DNA of 44,954 nucleotides from an uncultured Prevotella sp. (lineage in GTDB: Bacteria > Bacteroidota > Bacteroidia > Bacteroidales > Bacteroidaceae). Each line of letters opens with the position of its first letter. Position 1 is the stretch's first letter. Positions 1 to 6,989 of this stretch are shown here, in pieces. Location: the NCBI GenBank assembly GCA_900315695.1, contig ONAE01000032.1, positions 1 through 44,954 on the forward strand. Reading direction: 5' to 3'. The translations under genes were made by a program, and so were the position numbers. The notes under the pieces were generated by a model, which was not told the DNA's origin, ran no database searches, and saw nothing but the letters and a program-made list of their open reading frames with translations.

Positions 1-1
1 A

Positions 2-772
2 GATCCGACCTTGGAGGATTATCTGCAGATGCAGGTGACCACTTGTATCGATCTTCTGCGTTCGGGCATACTGAATGATGTGCTGTCGATCCGTAATGAA
101 GAGGTGGAAGCGGTGGATGAAGCGAAACTTTATAAGTTACTTAGCCCTCACAGTAAGATTCCAGCTAATCTGAAAGAGCTTTGGGCCAAGCTGAAGAAGT
201 TCATAGAGAAGAAGGAGGATTATTTGATTGTGCCTAAACGTGATAAGTTGTTGAAGTATGTCCTCAAACATAAGGATATTCTGACTGTTGATCATATCCA
301 AGCTGTCTTCAAATTCGATAAGGTTATGATGTTAATTCATCAGGATATGGAAGAGTTGCTTAAAGAGCAGTCTTCAATGAGCAGTGGACCACTTGCTGTT
401 GAAGAGAAGTCAGTAGAAAAGTGCTTCAGATTTTCTAATGACTTTGCCAGAATTCAGATAGATGCTATGGTGAATGGTGCTTATCAGGGCAGCTATGCCA
501 ACCTCGCCTTGGCAGAAATAACCCTTTTCCATCATCGACAGTTGAAGAAAAGGAATTCCCATAAGGCATTTGTGATGGCTCTGAAAAACTGGGGTATCAT
601 CGATTTCGCTGATGCTGAAGAGCTGGATCGGATTGTCAGCGGTGTCAGGGACAAGTATTGCAGACTCCCCGAAGAGGGTTATCTGGATTGGTCTGACAAC
701 TTCAAGAACGACCGGTTGGTCTGTGAAAGAATGGGAGAGAAACTAGGGCCAACCATGCCATATCAGCATTAA
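2..772 (+). CDS. Hypothetical protein, 5' end cut by window edge
   Basis: The frame is open from the first bases of the window, and the only early start is a TTG at 11, so I read this as a gene that begins upstream. About 256 residues are visible. The protein is charged and probably largely helical, with no signal peptide or membrane segment. The C-terminal part (LALAEITLFHH near residue 170, then LKNWGIIDFADAEEL) looks like a compact helical domain. I do not recognise the family. It precedes the OB-fold/VirE_N/DUF3987 cassette in the same direction but is separated from it by about 180 bp with its own promoter, so it may be a separate unit of the same accessory region. Confidence 0.6.
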   Translation, partial: DPTLEDYLQMQVTTCIDLLRSGILNDVLSIRNEEVEAVDEAKLYKLLSPHSKIPANLKELWAKLKKFIEKKEDYLIVPKRDKLLKYVLKHKDILTVDHIQAVFKFDKVMMLIHQDMEELLKEQSSMSSGPLAVEEKSVEKCFRFSNDFARIQIDAMVNGAYQGSYANLALAEITLFHHRQLKKRNSHKAFVMALKNWGIIDFADAEELDRIVSGVRDKYCRLPEEGYLDWSDNFKNDRLVCERMGEKLGPTMPYQH

Positions 773-887
773 AAGCACCGAGATTCATCTTATTCTTCTT
801 ATTCAAAAATCTTATTTTATCTCATTCTTTCTTATTCTTCTCGTTATCGCCTGATAACGGGAAGTTTTTGTATATATGAATCCTTTA

Positions 888-914
888 TTGACTTGAATTC
901 GAGTTGTAACTTTG
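888..914 (+). promoter_or_regulatory. Promoter for the 956-5054 cassette
   Basis: A Bacteroidetes-type -7 element TAACTTTG lies at 907-914, with a TTG-containing -33-like element at 888-890 and another TTG at 893-895. The start codon at 956 follows about 40 bases later. Upstream, CGTTATC/GATAACG (842-848 and 853-859) is a perfect 7-bp inverted repeat with a 4-base loop; it may end transcription from the upstream gene or bind a regulator. Confidence 0.5.
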
Positions 915-955
915 CATCAGAAAATTTTAGTATTAACATTTAAATAATTAAAGAA

Positions 956-1300
956 ATGAAAAAAAAGAATTTTTTGGTGAAAAGGCTTGCACGGAATGTT
1001 CAAGTGATGAATCAGGACTTGCGTCGTGAATTCGGACTGAACCCCAGTGCGGATCGTGAAATGACGACCTTAGAGAAAAAGGTGTCGCCCCAGCTTTACG
1101 GGATGCTCATCCAGCAGCTCCTCGGTTTCCATGCCGATATGCAGTTGGAAATGGCAGAGAACTTAGTGGTCTTTGCTTATCAGCACATCGCCAACTCGAC
1201 GGGGTGTCCTTCCGTGGATTTCATCCTGGATGTGTGCTACACCTGGATCGCCACGGAGCATGGCATCCTGAAACCCGGTTTCAAAAGTATTTTAAGTTAA
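956..1300 (+). CDS. Small hypothetical protein, first gene of the cassette
   Basis: This is a 114-residue protein with a lysine-rich start (MKKKNFLVKRLARNV) and a helical body, with no membrane segment. I do not recognise the family. It lies 18 bp before the DUF3127-like gene in the same direction and directly behind a good promoter, so it is probably the first gene of a unit that includes the VirE_N/DUF3987 protein. A nucleic-acid-related role is guessed from context only. Confidence 0.6.
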   Translation: MKKKNFLVKRLARNVQVMNQDLRREFGLNPSADREMTTLEKKVSPQLYGMLIQQLLGFHADMQLEMAENLVVFAYQHIANSTGCPSVDFILDVCYTWIATEHGILKPGFKSILS

Positions 1301-1318
1301 ACATTAAATTATAGAATT

Positions 1319-1594
1319 ATGAATGAAATGATTTTAAGAGTGGTGAAGTGCGGAGAGTGCTTTACTGTAAAGAGTGAAAAGAGTGATGATGGCGTGTTGA
1401 ACAAACGGACGCTGGTGCTTCAGGAACTGGGCGGTAAGTATGCGAACTGCTATGTGGTGACTGCCCTGGGTAATCTGGCTACGATCCAGTTTGATGAGGG
1501 CGACATCGTTATCGCTACGCTGAGATTCCAGAGTCGTGAGTACAACGGACAAATGTTTATGGACGTCGTAGCAACGGAACTTATTAAAAAGTAA
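1319..1594 (+). CDS. DUF3127-like OB-fold protein (ssDNA-binding-like)
   Basis: The 91-residue protein matches the plan of the DUF3127/SSB-like OB-fold family common in Bacteroidetes phages and mobile elements: a first strand (LRVVKCGECFTVK), a variable loop, NKRTLVLQEL, a middle strand segment, then GDIVIATLRFQSREYNGQMFMDV, where the S-REYNG-x-x-x-x-DV ending is characteristic. The family is thought to bind single-stranded nucleic acid; no activity is shown by sequence alone. Its place 3 kb upstream of a primase/helicase-like gene fits an accessory replication role. The A-rich spacer after the gene (about 1590-1617) is a low-complexity run of AAAAGTA-like units. Confidence 0.65.
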   Translation: MNEMILRVVKCGECFTVKSEKSDDGVLNKRTLVLQELGGKYANCYVVTALGNLATIQFDEGDIVIATLRFQSREYNGQMFMDVVATELIKK

Positions 1595-1617
1595 AAAGGT
1601 AAAAAAGTAAAAGAATT

Positions 1618-2103
1618 ATGAGTGACAAGATTTTTGATAAGGATATAACTTATCGTGCAAAGGTAAGAGTGAAGGCTGGTACTGACGAGATTATCGTAAG
1701 ACCAGAGGCGCAGGGGAAGCCTGCCAAGAAGGATGTGGTGGAACGTGGCGAAAGTCAGATGTACACCACGACAGGCAAGCGGAACCCCAAGCGTGTGATC
1801 CAGTTGATGGCCCCCGAGAAGAGTGGTGACCTGATCGGTGACATGAAGAAGCAGTTTGACGAGTTTGTCTTGGAGATGGGCGGTACGCCTAGTCCTGATC
1901 CGATGGAACGTCCGCTGAAGACCAATGATCCGCGATTGGAGGTCTGGATCTCAAAAGAGCGTCATGAGCTCGTGGTGAAGAAGACGGTGAAGCTCGACCT
2001 GCACACCGATTATAGTACAGAAATTAGTAACTTAGAAGGAGAATTGAGAAGATGTTTACTTTCCAACAGAACAAGTTTACTGAGTGCCAGCCGTGCCCAG
2101 TAG
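1618..2103 (+). CDS. Hypothetical protein of the VirE_N/DUF3987 cassette
   Basis: A 161-residue, lysine-rich protein starting MSDKIFDKDITYRAKVRV. It contains a stretch of beta-like segments (YRAKVRVKAG, EIIVRPE, RVIQLMAP) followed by a helix-rich acidic centre. I do not recognise the family. The last 52 bases overlap the start of the next gene, so the final 17 residues are read in a second frame over the VirE_N start; this suggests translational coupling. It has the same spacing and direction as its neighbours and probably belongs to the same transcript. Confidence 0.6.
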   Translation: MSDKIFDKDITYRAKVRVKAGTDEIIVRPEAQGKPAKKDVVERGESQMYTTTGKRNPKRVIQLMAPEKSGDLIGDMKKQFDEFVLEMGGTPSPDPMERPLKTNDPRLEVWISKERHELVVKKTVKLDLHTDYSTEISNLEGELRRCLLSNRTSLLSASRAQ

Positions 2104-4478
2104 AAGTATTTAAGAGCCTGACACAGGCTCAGTTAACGGCAGAAACCATCGATGAGCACCGCAGGCTGAAGGCCTGCGGCAAGCTCAAAGAGGCTAGGGA
2201 GAAGAAGGACTCATTGCCTGGCTGTCTGTATCAGGCGAAAGAGGTGCTGGTCAGCAAGGGCGAGGCTAAATACAATAAGGATCAGATGGGACGTTGGCGC
2301 CTGCAGAGCCAGTGTATCCTGAACGGTCTCGTGATGTGCGACTTCGACCACGTGGGCAGTGAGAATTTAAAAGTGAAAAGTGAGGAGTTCAGCAGTGAGG
2401 CCTTCCATACCAAAGCCCAGGAACTTGGCATTCTTTTAGCTTTTATCACCCCGGGTGGCGATGGACTGAAAGTGGTGTTCAAAGCTGATATCAATTTCAA
2501 CCTTGTAGATAACCAGTTGGCCATGGCAAAAAAGCTGGGTTTGGAGGTTACCATCGATAGTGGTTGTAAGGATTCTTCAAGGCTTTCGTATGTTCCAAAA
2601 TGGGATGAAATTCTCTATATCAACGAGGAGGAACTCTTTAGCTATGATAATCCTGCTTATGATGAGAAGTATGGTAAACTCTACCGGGAAGGTAAGTCGG
2701 ACTCTGTTACCGAATCAAAGACTTCGGCAGTTGTGCCAGTCGCCAGTGTGGAGCTCGAACTGGAGCAGAATGAGGAAGGCGTGTATTGTTATCATGGCGT
2801 ACCCTATACCCAACTGCTGGCGAAATGGTGGGAACTGAAGGGTGGCAAACCAGGTATTGGAGACCGCCATCAGCGGATGTTGGAGTTGGCTGGTGAGTTG
2901 CGCCGCATCATGGACAACCGTCCTCAAAATGTGTTCTGGCTGATGCAGCAGACGGATGTGTACGATGAACTGGTGAAAGAGGGCAGACAACAGGAGTTGG
3001 AGAAGCTGGCTGCAGATGCCTGTGTTTACCGTCCCCGTGGTGCAATGTCGGACGAGTTGGCGCAGACGCTCGACAGCTTCGGCATCAAATACACGAAGAA
3101 AGATACCGTGCAGAACAACCTGCCTTACGACAACTGGGCAGACCGGTTGTTGCAGTTGCCTTTGGGCTGCTATGAGTCTGCCATCGCCCATATCGACAAT
3201 CCGAGGGTGAAGCCCGGTGGGGTGATCTCTGCCTCAGGCATGTACTCGGTGCTGTTGACACGCTGCGACTATCAGAACTGGCGCGGTAATATGCAACGCC
3301 TGAACTCACTGGTGCTGGTGGAGGGTGATCCCGCCTCGGGCAAGTCGCTGGCTAAGGAACAGGACGACCATATCATGCTGACGATGCGTGAGAGCGACAA
3401 GCCTGCCCGTGATGCTGAGAAGGCTTATAAGAAAGAAAAGAATGCGCGCGGTACATCCAGCAAAGCCCAAAAGGGCGAGGCCCTGCAGGAGCCTGGTGGC
3501 ATCATCCGCTATAATGTGGTGAAGGTGTCGAACAACCGTTTCTATAAGCATGCGGAGAATAATGTGGAGATAGGTCACGATGGTGAGAAGTGGTTCCTGC
3601 ACCAGTATATGTTCTCTACGGAATTGCTCTCACTGGTGAATGCCAAGGGCGGTTTCCAAGAGAAGCGCGACATCATGCTGCAGTCGTTTCATAATGAGCG
3701 CAACGGTGTGGATTATGCCAACTCGGACTCCGTGAACGACTCGATGCCGATGATGTTTTCGGGCGTGTTCACCTGTACCCGAACCTCGCTGCAACAGTTT
3801 ATCAATGCCCGTAATATCGGTGACGGCATGTCCACCCGTATGACGCCCTGGGTGATGCCGGAGGAGGATTTCCATACGGATGCCTACCGTGCCACGCGAC
3901 GGGATGATACGCCTGCTCGGGAGATGGAAGAGTGGGGAGCGCGCTTCGATCAGCTGAAATGTGAGATCAAGGGTATAGAACCGCTGGTAAGGCATGTGTA
4001 TGACCTCTGTGCTGCCCTTGCCGAGGAAGCCCGCATCAATGAGGATAAGGTGCTGAATCTGGAACGAAAGCGCTTGCAGGATAAAATCATGGCGGTGTGT
4101 ATCCCGCAGGTGATCTCCACCCAGTCTTCTTGGGAAGAGTTCGTAAAGACGGGTGTGGTGACGATTGAACAGCATCATCTGGACTTTGCCGACCTGATGT
4201 GTGAGATCATCAATAAGTGCGAAGATGCCCTGTTTGGTCAGCTCCTGCAGGATATGTTTGACAACGAGGCCCGTGACACGCAGCTCCGTAGGGTGTATGA
4301 CAAGACATCGAAGTTTTATGCCATGTTGCCCGAGGAGTTTACGACGCAGGATGTGATGCGGGTTTGGGGCTATTCAAAGATTGTCAATGCATCGCAACGT
4401 GTCAAAAGCCTTGAGAGACAGTGTGCGGTAGAGATGTTAGAAAAAGGTAAATACCGTAAACTGGCGAAAGCGATTTGA
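2052..4478 (+). CDS. VirE_N (BT4734-like) + DUF3987 primase/helicase-like protein
   Basis: 808 residues. The N-terminal 200 residues match the VirE_N / BT4734-BF3469 family, which has a primase-like fold: CDFDH (about 96-100), an ITPGGDGLKVVFKA segment (about 135-150) and DSGCKDSSRLSYVP (about 175-188). The rest fits DUF3987, a P-loop helicase-like domain with Walker A GDPASGKS at about 425-432. The two together resemble primase-helicase proteins of Bacteroidetes mobile elements, so a role in replication of an element is inferred. An ENLKVKSEEFSSEAF segment near residue 105 is coded by a GTGAAAAGTGAGG-like stretch and may be a small repeat-derived insertion. The gene is intact and its start overlaps the previous gene. 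Confidence 0.8.
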   Translation: MFTFQQNKFTECQPCPVEVFKSLTQAQLTAETIDEHRRLKACGKLKEAREKKDSLPGCLYQAKEVLVSKGEAKYNKDQMGRWRLQSQCILNGLVMCDFDHVGSENLKVKSEEFSSEAFHTKAQELGILLAFITPGGDGLKVVFKADINFNLVDNQLAMAKKLGLEVTIDSGCKDSSRLSYVPKWDEILYINEEELFSYDNPAYDEKYGKLYREGKSDSVTESKTSAVVPVASVELELEQNEEGVYCYHGVPYTQLLAKWWELKGGKPGIGDRHQRMLELAGELRRIMDNRPQNVFWLMQQTDVYDELVKEGRQQELEKLAADACVYRPRGAMSDELAQTLDSFGIKYTKKDTVQNNLPYDNWADRLLQLPLGCYESAIAHIDNPRVKPGGVISASGMYSVLLTRCDYQNWRGNMQRLNSLVLVEGDPASGKSLAKEQDDHIMLTMRESDKPARDAEKAYKKEKNARGTSSKAQKGEALQEPGGIIRYNVVKVSNNRFYKHAENNVEIGHDGEKWFLHQYMFSTELLSLVNAKGGFQEKRDIMLQSFHNERNGVDYANSDSVNDSMPMMFSGVFTCTRTSLQQFINARNIGDGMSTRMTPWVMPEEDFHTDAYRATRRDDTPAREMEEWGARFDQLKCEIKGIEPLVRHVYDLCAALAEEARINEDKVLNLERKRLQDKIMAVCIPQVISTQSSWEEFVKTGVVTIEQHHLDFADLMCEIINKCEDALFGQLLQDMFDNEARDTQLRRVYDKTSKFYAMLPEEFTTQDVMRVWGYSKIVNASQRVKSLERQCAVEMLEKGKYRKLAKAI

Positions 4479-4529
4479 TTTTAGTGTTTTAGCGAATTAG
4501 TGATTTTGTTTTTTTAGAAAAAAGTAAAT

Positions 4530-5054
4530 ATGAATAAAGATATGAAATTAAGTGAACACTTGGCTTCGCCGAGTGAGGCTGCGCTCAGCCATTTAAGCGA
4601 GCTTAATGGCCTTCGCTTATCGCCTCACTTTACACTCGGTGAGTTGACAAAGACGAGTGTTAAGACGGAGGATGGGAATATCCCAAGTCGCGTGGTGATT
4701 GAGAACCTTCGCAACCTCTGTGAGAATTGGCTGGAGGATTTGAGGTACAGTTACAACATGCTGTACCACAAAGGGGGTATTATTATCAACAGCGGTTACC
4801 GTAGCCCCGAGGTGAATAAAAGGGTAGGGGGCGCGCCTACTAGCAACCACCTGACGGGCTGCGCCGTGGATATCCACGTGACGGGCTTTGAGCAGGCCAT
4901 TCGCTACGCCTCGATCCTCTTGGATATCTCCGAAGGCACCCAGCAGGACTATGATGAACTCTTCATCGAGAAAAGCAGCTCAGGCAATCACTGGATCCAC
5001 TTCGCCGTGCGTCCGAAAAACAACCGACGGAAAGGGGGGTTCATTAAGGTTTAA
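4530..5054 (+). CDS. M15A-type zinc peptidase (D-Ala-D-Ala carboxypeptidase / endolysin-like)
   Basis: 174 residues matching Peptidase_M15_3. The zinc-ligand pattern is intact: H107 and D114 in SNHLTGCAVDIH, and H157 in HWIHFAV. INSGYRSPEVN (86-96) is the usual strand-turn before the site. The family cleaves peptidoglycan cross-peptides or stem peptides and often appears as a lysis or cell-wall enzyme at the end of Bacteroidetes element cassettes. There is no signal peptide, so export would need a holin-like helper or lysis. The family domain normally begins around HFTLGEL (33-39). The first 30 residues (SEHLASPSEAALSHL region) look like an extension coded by inverted-repeat-rich DNA. Confidence 0.82.
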   Translation: MNKDMKLSEHLASPSEAALSHLSELNGLRLSPHFTLGELTKTSVKTEDGNIPSRVVIENLRNLCENWLEDLRYSYNMLYHKGGIIINSGYRSPEVNKRVGGAPTSNHLTGCAVDIHVTGFEQAIRYASILLDISEGTQQDYDELFIEKSSSGNHWIHFAVRPKNNRRKGGFIKV

Positions 5055-5060
5055 ACAACA

Positions 5061-5091
5061 ATTCCCTCCGTTCACAATGAGCGGAGGGAAT
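5061..5091 (+). terminator. Hairpin after the M15A gene
   Basis: A perfect 10-bp stem ATTCCCTCCG / CGGAGGGAAT with an 11-base loop begins 6 bp after the stop codon. It has only a short T run (TTT), so termination strength is uncertain. A second short palindrome, CACCCG-CT-CGGGTG, follows at 5096-5109. The two sit between convergent genes and may serve both strands. Confidence 0.6.
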
Positions 5092-5129
5092 TTAACACCC
5101 GCTCGGGTGCATTTATGAGGATCTTTGAC

Positions 5130-5954
5130 TTATTTGAACACAATCATGTCAGCCAGTTGCAGAAAGTAGTCATTCGACCATATATCCAGATCCTGATGAC
5201 CGGTATGGAGGAATGGCATTACATCCTGTTTCACCCTGTTGATATCAGTGGCCGCCAGTCGTTGCTTCAGAGCTGACAAGAACTCCTCTTTTGACATCGT
5301 CGTGCCATTAAACTCCAGTATGCGCTGCTGTAGATGAGCGAAATTAAGCGGTATCTTATTGGCTACGTACCACTCAAAGTCATACCAGTCGCGCCCCTTT
5401 ACGCGTGTTTTCCAGTTACGGAAAACCAAGGCATGCATCTTGCCTGCAAAGAGATCGGGAAGCGCCACGCAACGTACCAAAAATGAGGAGGGCTTGAGCA
5501 ACAGTTTCTGTTCGGTATCGAAGCATAATGGCGGATCAATGTCAAGTTCAAGCTTTATTTTGATAGCTTTCTCCGTCTGAAACATGATATCATACACATC
5601 GGTGTTGTCTTTGAGAAAAGCCGATTCCACCTTGCTAAAATTATGTTTGTCCTTCTTCTTGATGTCCACAGTCCTGCCTGTAAGTTTAAAAGCTTCAATA
5701 ATACTGGGGAAATAGTCTTCAAGGTGGATTTGCGATGTTTTTGAGATAAGTGTGAAGTCCATGTCTTCCGAAAAACGTTGCAGTCCGTGAAATATGCGCA
5801 GACAGGTGCCACCATAGAAAGCGGCATGGTCAAAGAATCCACCCCGCCAAAGGCCTGACAGTGCTATCTGTTGCATCACCTCATGCTTGGCGTTCGTTTG
5901 CTGGGCAGCATCCTGGGGCTTGAGTGCTGCCACCATCTCATCGAAGATTGTCAT
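5130..5954 (-). CDS. abiEii: AbiEii/AbiGii-family nucleotidyltransferase toxin
   Basis: 274 residues with the AbiEii (DUF1814) nucleotidyltransferase signatures: FYGGTCLRI with GGT at 48-50, FSEDMDF at 61-67 (the metal-binding acidic pair), a later acidic strand IKLELDIDP, and KMHALVFRNWK...GRDWYDFEWYV, which matches the conserved K-x-x-A-x-x-x-R and RD-x-YD positions. Family members act as type IV toxins that transfer nucleotides, in studied cases onto tRNA, and can give abortive infection. The start codon overlaps the antitoxin stop by 4 bp (ATGA), which indicates translational coupling. All visible catalytic positions are present, so the toxin is probably functional. It lies beside the primase-like cassette, so it could belong to that accessory island. 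Confidence 0.85.
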   Translation of the reverse strand: MTIFDEMVAALKPQDAAQQTNAKHEVMQQIALSGLWRGGFFDHAAFYGGTCLRIFHGLQRFSEDMDFTLISKTSQIHLEDYFPSIIEAFKLTGRTVDIKKKDKHNFSKVESAFLKDNTDVYDIMFQTEKAIKIKLELDIDPPLCFDTEQKLLLKPSSFLVRCVALPDLFAGKMHALVFRNWKTRVKGRDWYDFEWYVANKIPLNFAHLQQRILEFNGTTMSKEEFLSALKQRLAATDINRVKQDVMPFLHTGHQDLDIWSNDYFLQLADMIVFK

Positions 5955-6592
5955 CGTTCTATCAGCTTTAATAAGTTGTTAATTATCTTCTTCTTTCCAC
6001 CAACCTCCAAACAGGCACGGATGATGCGGGTGTCCAATTGTCGAAGGTCATCTATGTCTATTCGCAGATCCTCCTCGAAAAACGTTGCCAGAGCCGACAG
6101 CGACTGAGCGGGTACGTAGCGTTCGTGTATCAGTGTGTCGCAAAGTGCCTTTTCTGGTGTCGCAATCAGGTATGAGATCCCATCCGCTTCCTGGCTTCTG
6201 ACGCCAATAGGGAAATACTCGGCATCCACACCACGATATGAGAACATTGCCAACTCGTTCTGAAAACTGCGCGTATGGCGGGTAGTGACAGATGTAACCA
6301 TATAGACTCGTTCAGGAATCAGTCCGTAACGACGAAGGGCATAATGCAGCGAAACGTACGAAGGACCATACATGTGATTGGCCACGAGTTCGAGTGACAG
6401 TTGCTGACCGCTGATTTGTGGAGAGACCACATAAAGGCCGCGCTTCAGTTGCAGGAGTTTGCCCGATTGTACCAGCGACTGCACCTTCTTGGAAGGCGAC
6501 TGATAAGCACGAAAAACATCCTTGAGCACACCCATATCCACAGGAACAATGCCCAGTTGCTTCAATACGTTCAATTCTTCGAGTTGAGTCAT
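5951..6592 (-). CDS. abiEi: AbiEi-family antitoxin / transcriptional autoregulator
   Basis: 213 residues. The N-terminal 60 residues form a winged-helix-like domain (LNVLKQLGIVPVDMGVLKDVF, then QSGKLLQLKRGLYVV, the classic recognition-wing pattern). The C-terminal domain, with YVSLHYALRRYGLIPE and ATPEKALCDTLIHER, matches AbiEi antitoxins. In studied AbiE systems this protein neutralises the toxin without stable binding and represses its own promoter by binding inverted repeats. Here an 8-bp-arm inverted repeat lies just upstream of the -7 element (6631-6667), consistent with autoregulation. It overlaps the toxin start by 4 bp. Confidence 0.85.
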   Translation of the reverse strand: MTQLEELNVLKQLGIVPVDMGVLKDVFRAYQSPSKKVQSLVQSGKLLQLKRGLYVVSPQISGQQLSLELVANHMYGPSYVSLHYALRRYGLIPERVYMVTSVTTRHTRSFQNELAMFSYRGVDAEYFPIGVRSQEADGISYLIATPEKALCDTLIHERYVPAQSLSALATFFEEDLRIDIDDLRQLDTRIIRACLEVGGKKKIINNLLKLIER

Positions 6593-6614
6593 CTTATGCT
6601 ACGTAATTTGGGCG

Positions 6615-6622
6615 CAAATATA
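6615..6622 (-). promoter_or_regulatory. abiEi: -7 element of the abiEi-abiEii promoter
   Basis: On the minus strand the sequence reads TATATTTGCGC, a good Bacteroidetes -7 box, 22 bases before the ATG of abiEi. The inverted repeat at 6631-6667 covers the region where the -33 contacts would be. Confidence 0.6.
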
Positions 6623-6630
6623 CAAAATAT

Positions 6631-6667
6631 CGTACAGATAAAGAAATATTTATTCCTTTTCTGTACG
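6631..6667. promoter_or_regulatory. Candidate AbiEi operator (inverted repeat)
   Basis: CGTACAGA at 6631-6638 and TCTGTACG at 6660-6667 are perfect inverted 8-bp arms with a 21-base A/T-rich spacer. They sit 8 bp upstream of the abiEi -7 box on the minus strand. Known AbiEi proteins bind inverted repeats in their own promoter, so this is the obvious site. The right arm ends 4 bp from the stop codon of the broken small gene. Confidence 0.5.
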
Positions 6668-6671
6668 AAAT

Positions 6672-6841
6672 TTAATAGTTTTTAAGAGGTTTGAGGCCTT
6701 CTTCATCAAGATACAGCATGACCAATTCTATCAGCATGTCGTCGGGCATGTCGTGGATAGAGTCGTTATCATAGCTCCACAAACAGTGTTTCTGCTTGAG
6801 TTTTCTATGAGGTATGATTTGACAACTGCTTCTTGTTCCAT
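6672..6841 (-). pseudogene. Frameshifted small gene upstream of abiE (DUF6922-like?)
   Basis: On the minus strand an ATG at 6841 opens MEQEAVVKSYLIENS. A one-base shift then gives KQKHCLWSYDNDSIHD, followed by MPDDMLIELVMLYLD and EEGLKPLKNY with a stop at 6672. The two frames join to about 56 residues and the span (170 bp) is not a multiple of three. The C-H-L-W-S-Y-D ... LIELVMLYLD pattern recalls short Bacteroidetes proteins found near nucleotidyltransferase toxins (DUF6922-like), but I am not sure of the family. A -7 box, TATCTTTG at 6865-6872, precedes it, so it was once and may still be transcribed. A programmed shift or a sequencing error cannot be excluded. Confidence 0.5.
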
Positions 6842-6864
6842 CGATTCAACTTTTTATCATATAG

Positions 6865-6872
6865 CAAAGATA
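6865..6872 (-). promoter_or_regulatory. -7 element upstream of the broken small gene
   Basis: The minus strand reads TATCTTTG 23 bases before the ATG at 6841. This supports transcription leftwards toward the AbiE pair. Confidence 0.45.
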
Positions 6873-6923
6873 AGATTTTTTATTGAACTTGCAAATATCT
6901 ATCGCAAAATTTTGATTAAAGAG

Positions 6924-6953
6924 AACAACGTATCGAAATTTATCGTATATTTG
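6924..6953 (+). promoter_or_regulatory. ald: Promoter of ald, conserved 30-bp block (copy 1)
   Basis: The -7 box TATATTTG is at 6946-6953. Upstream, at a fixed 22-base offset, lies AACAACGTATCGAAAT. The same arrangement occurs before the YARHG gene (11873-11902) and the DUF1593-like gene (14839-14868). The usual TTTG at -33 is not seen; the AACAACGTAT block takes its place. Confidence 0.6.
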
Positions 6954-6989
6954 CACCATAGAAACTTCAAACTTAAAACTGAAAAGCTT

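Noticed and set aside
5130-6592. AbiE pair as a type II toxin-antitoxin or a DNA polymerase beta-like housekeeping gene
   Set aside because: The GGT/SED-x-DF plus RD-x-YD motifs and the winged-helix partner with a 4-bp overlap match AbiEii/AbiEi.
6753-6989. Upstream extension of the ald reading frame by 79 codons
   Set aside because: It runs through the ald promoter block and over the opposite small gene, and the added residues have no family match.
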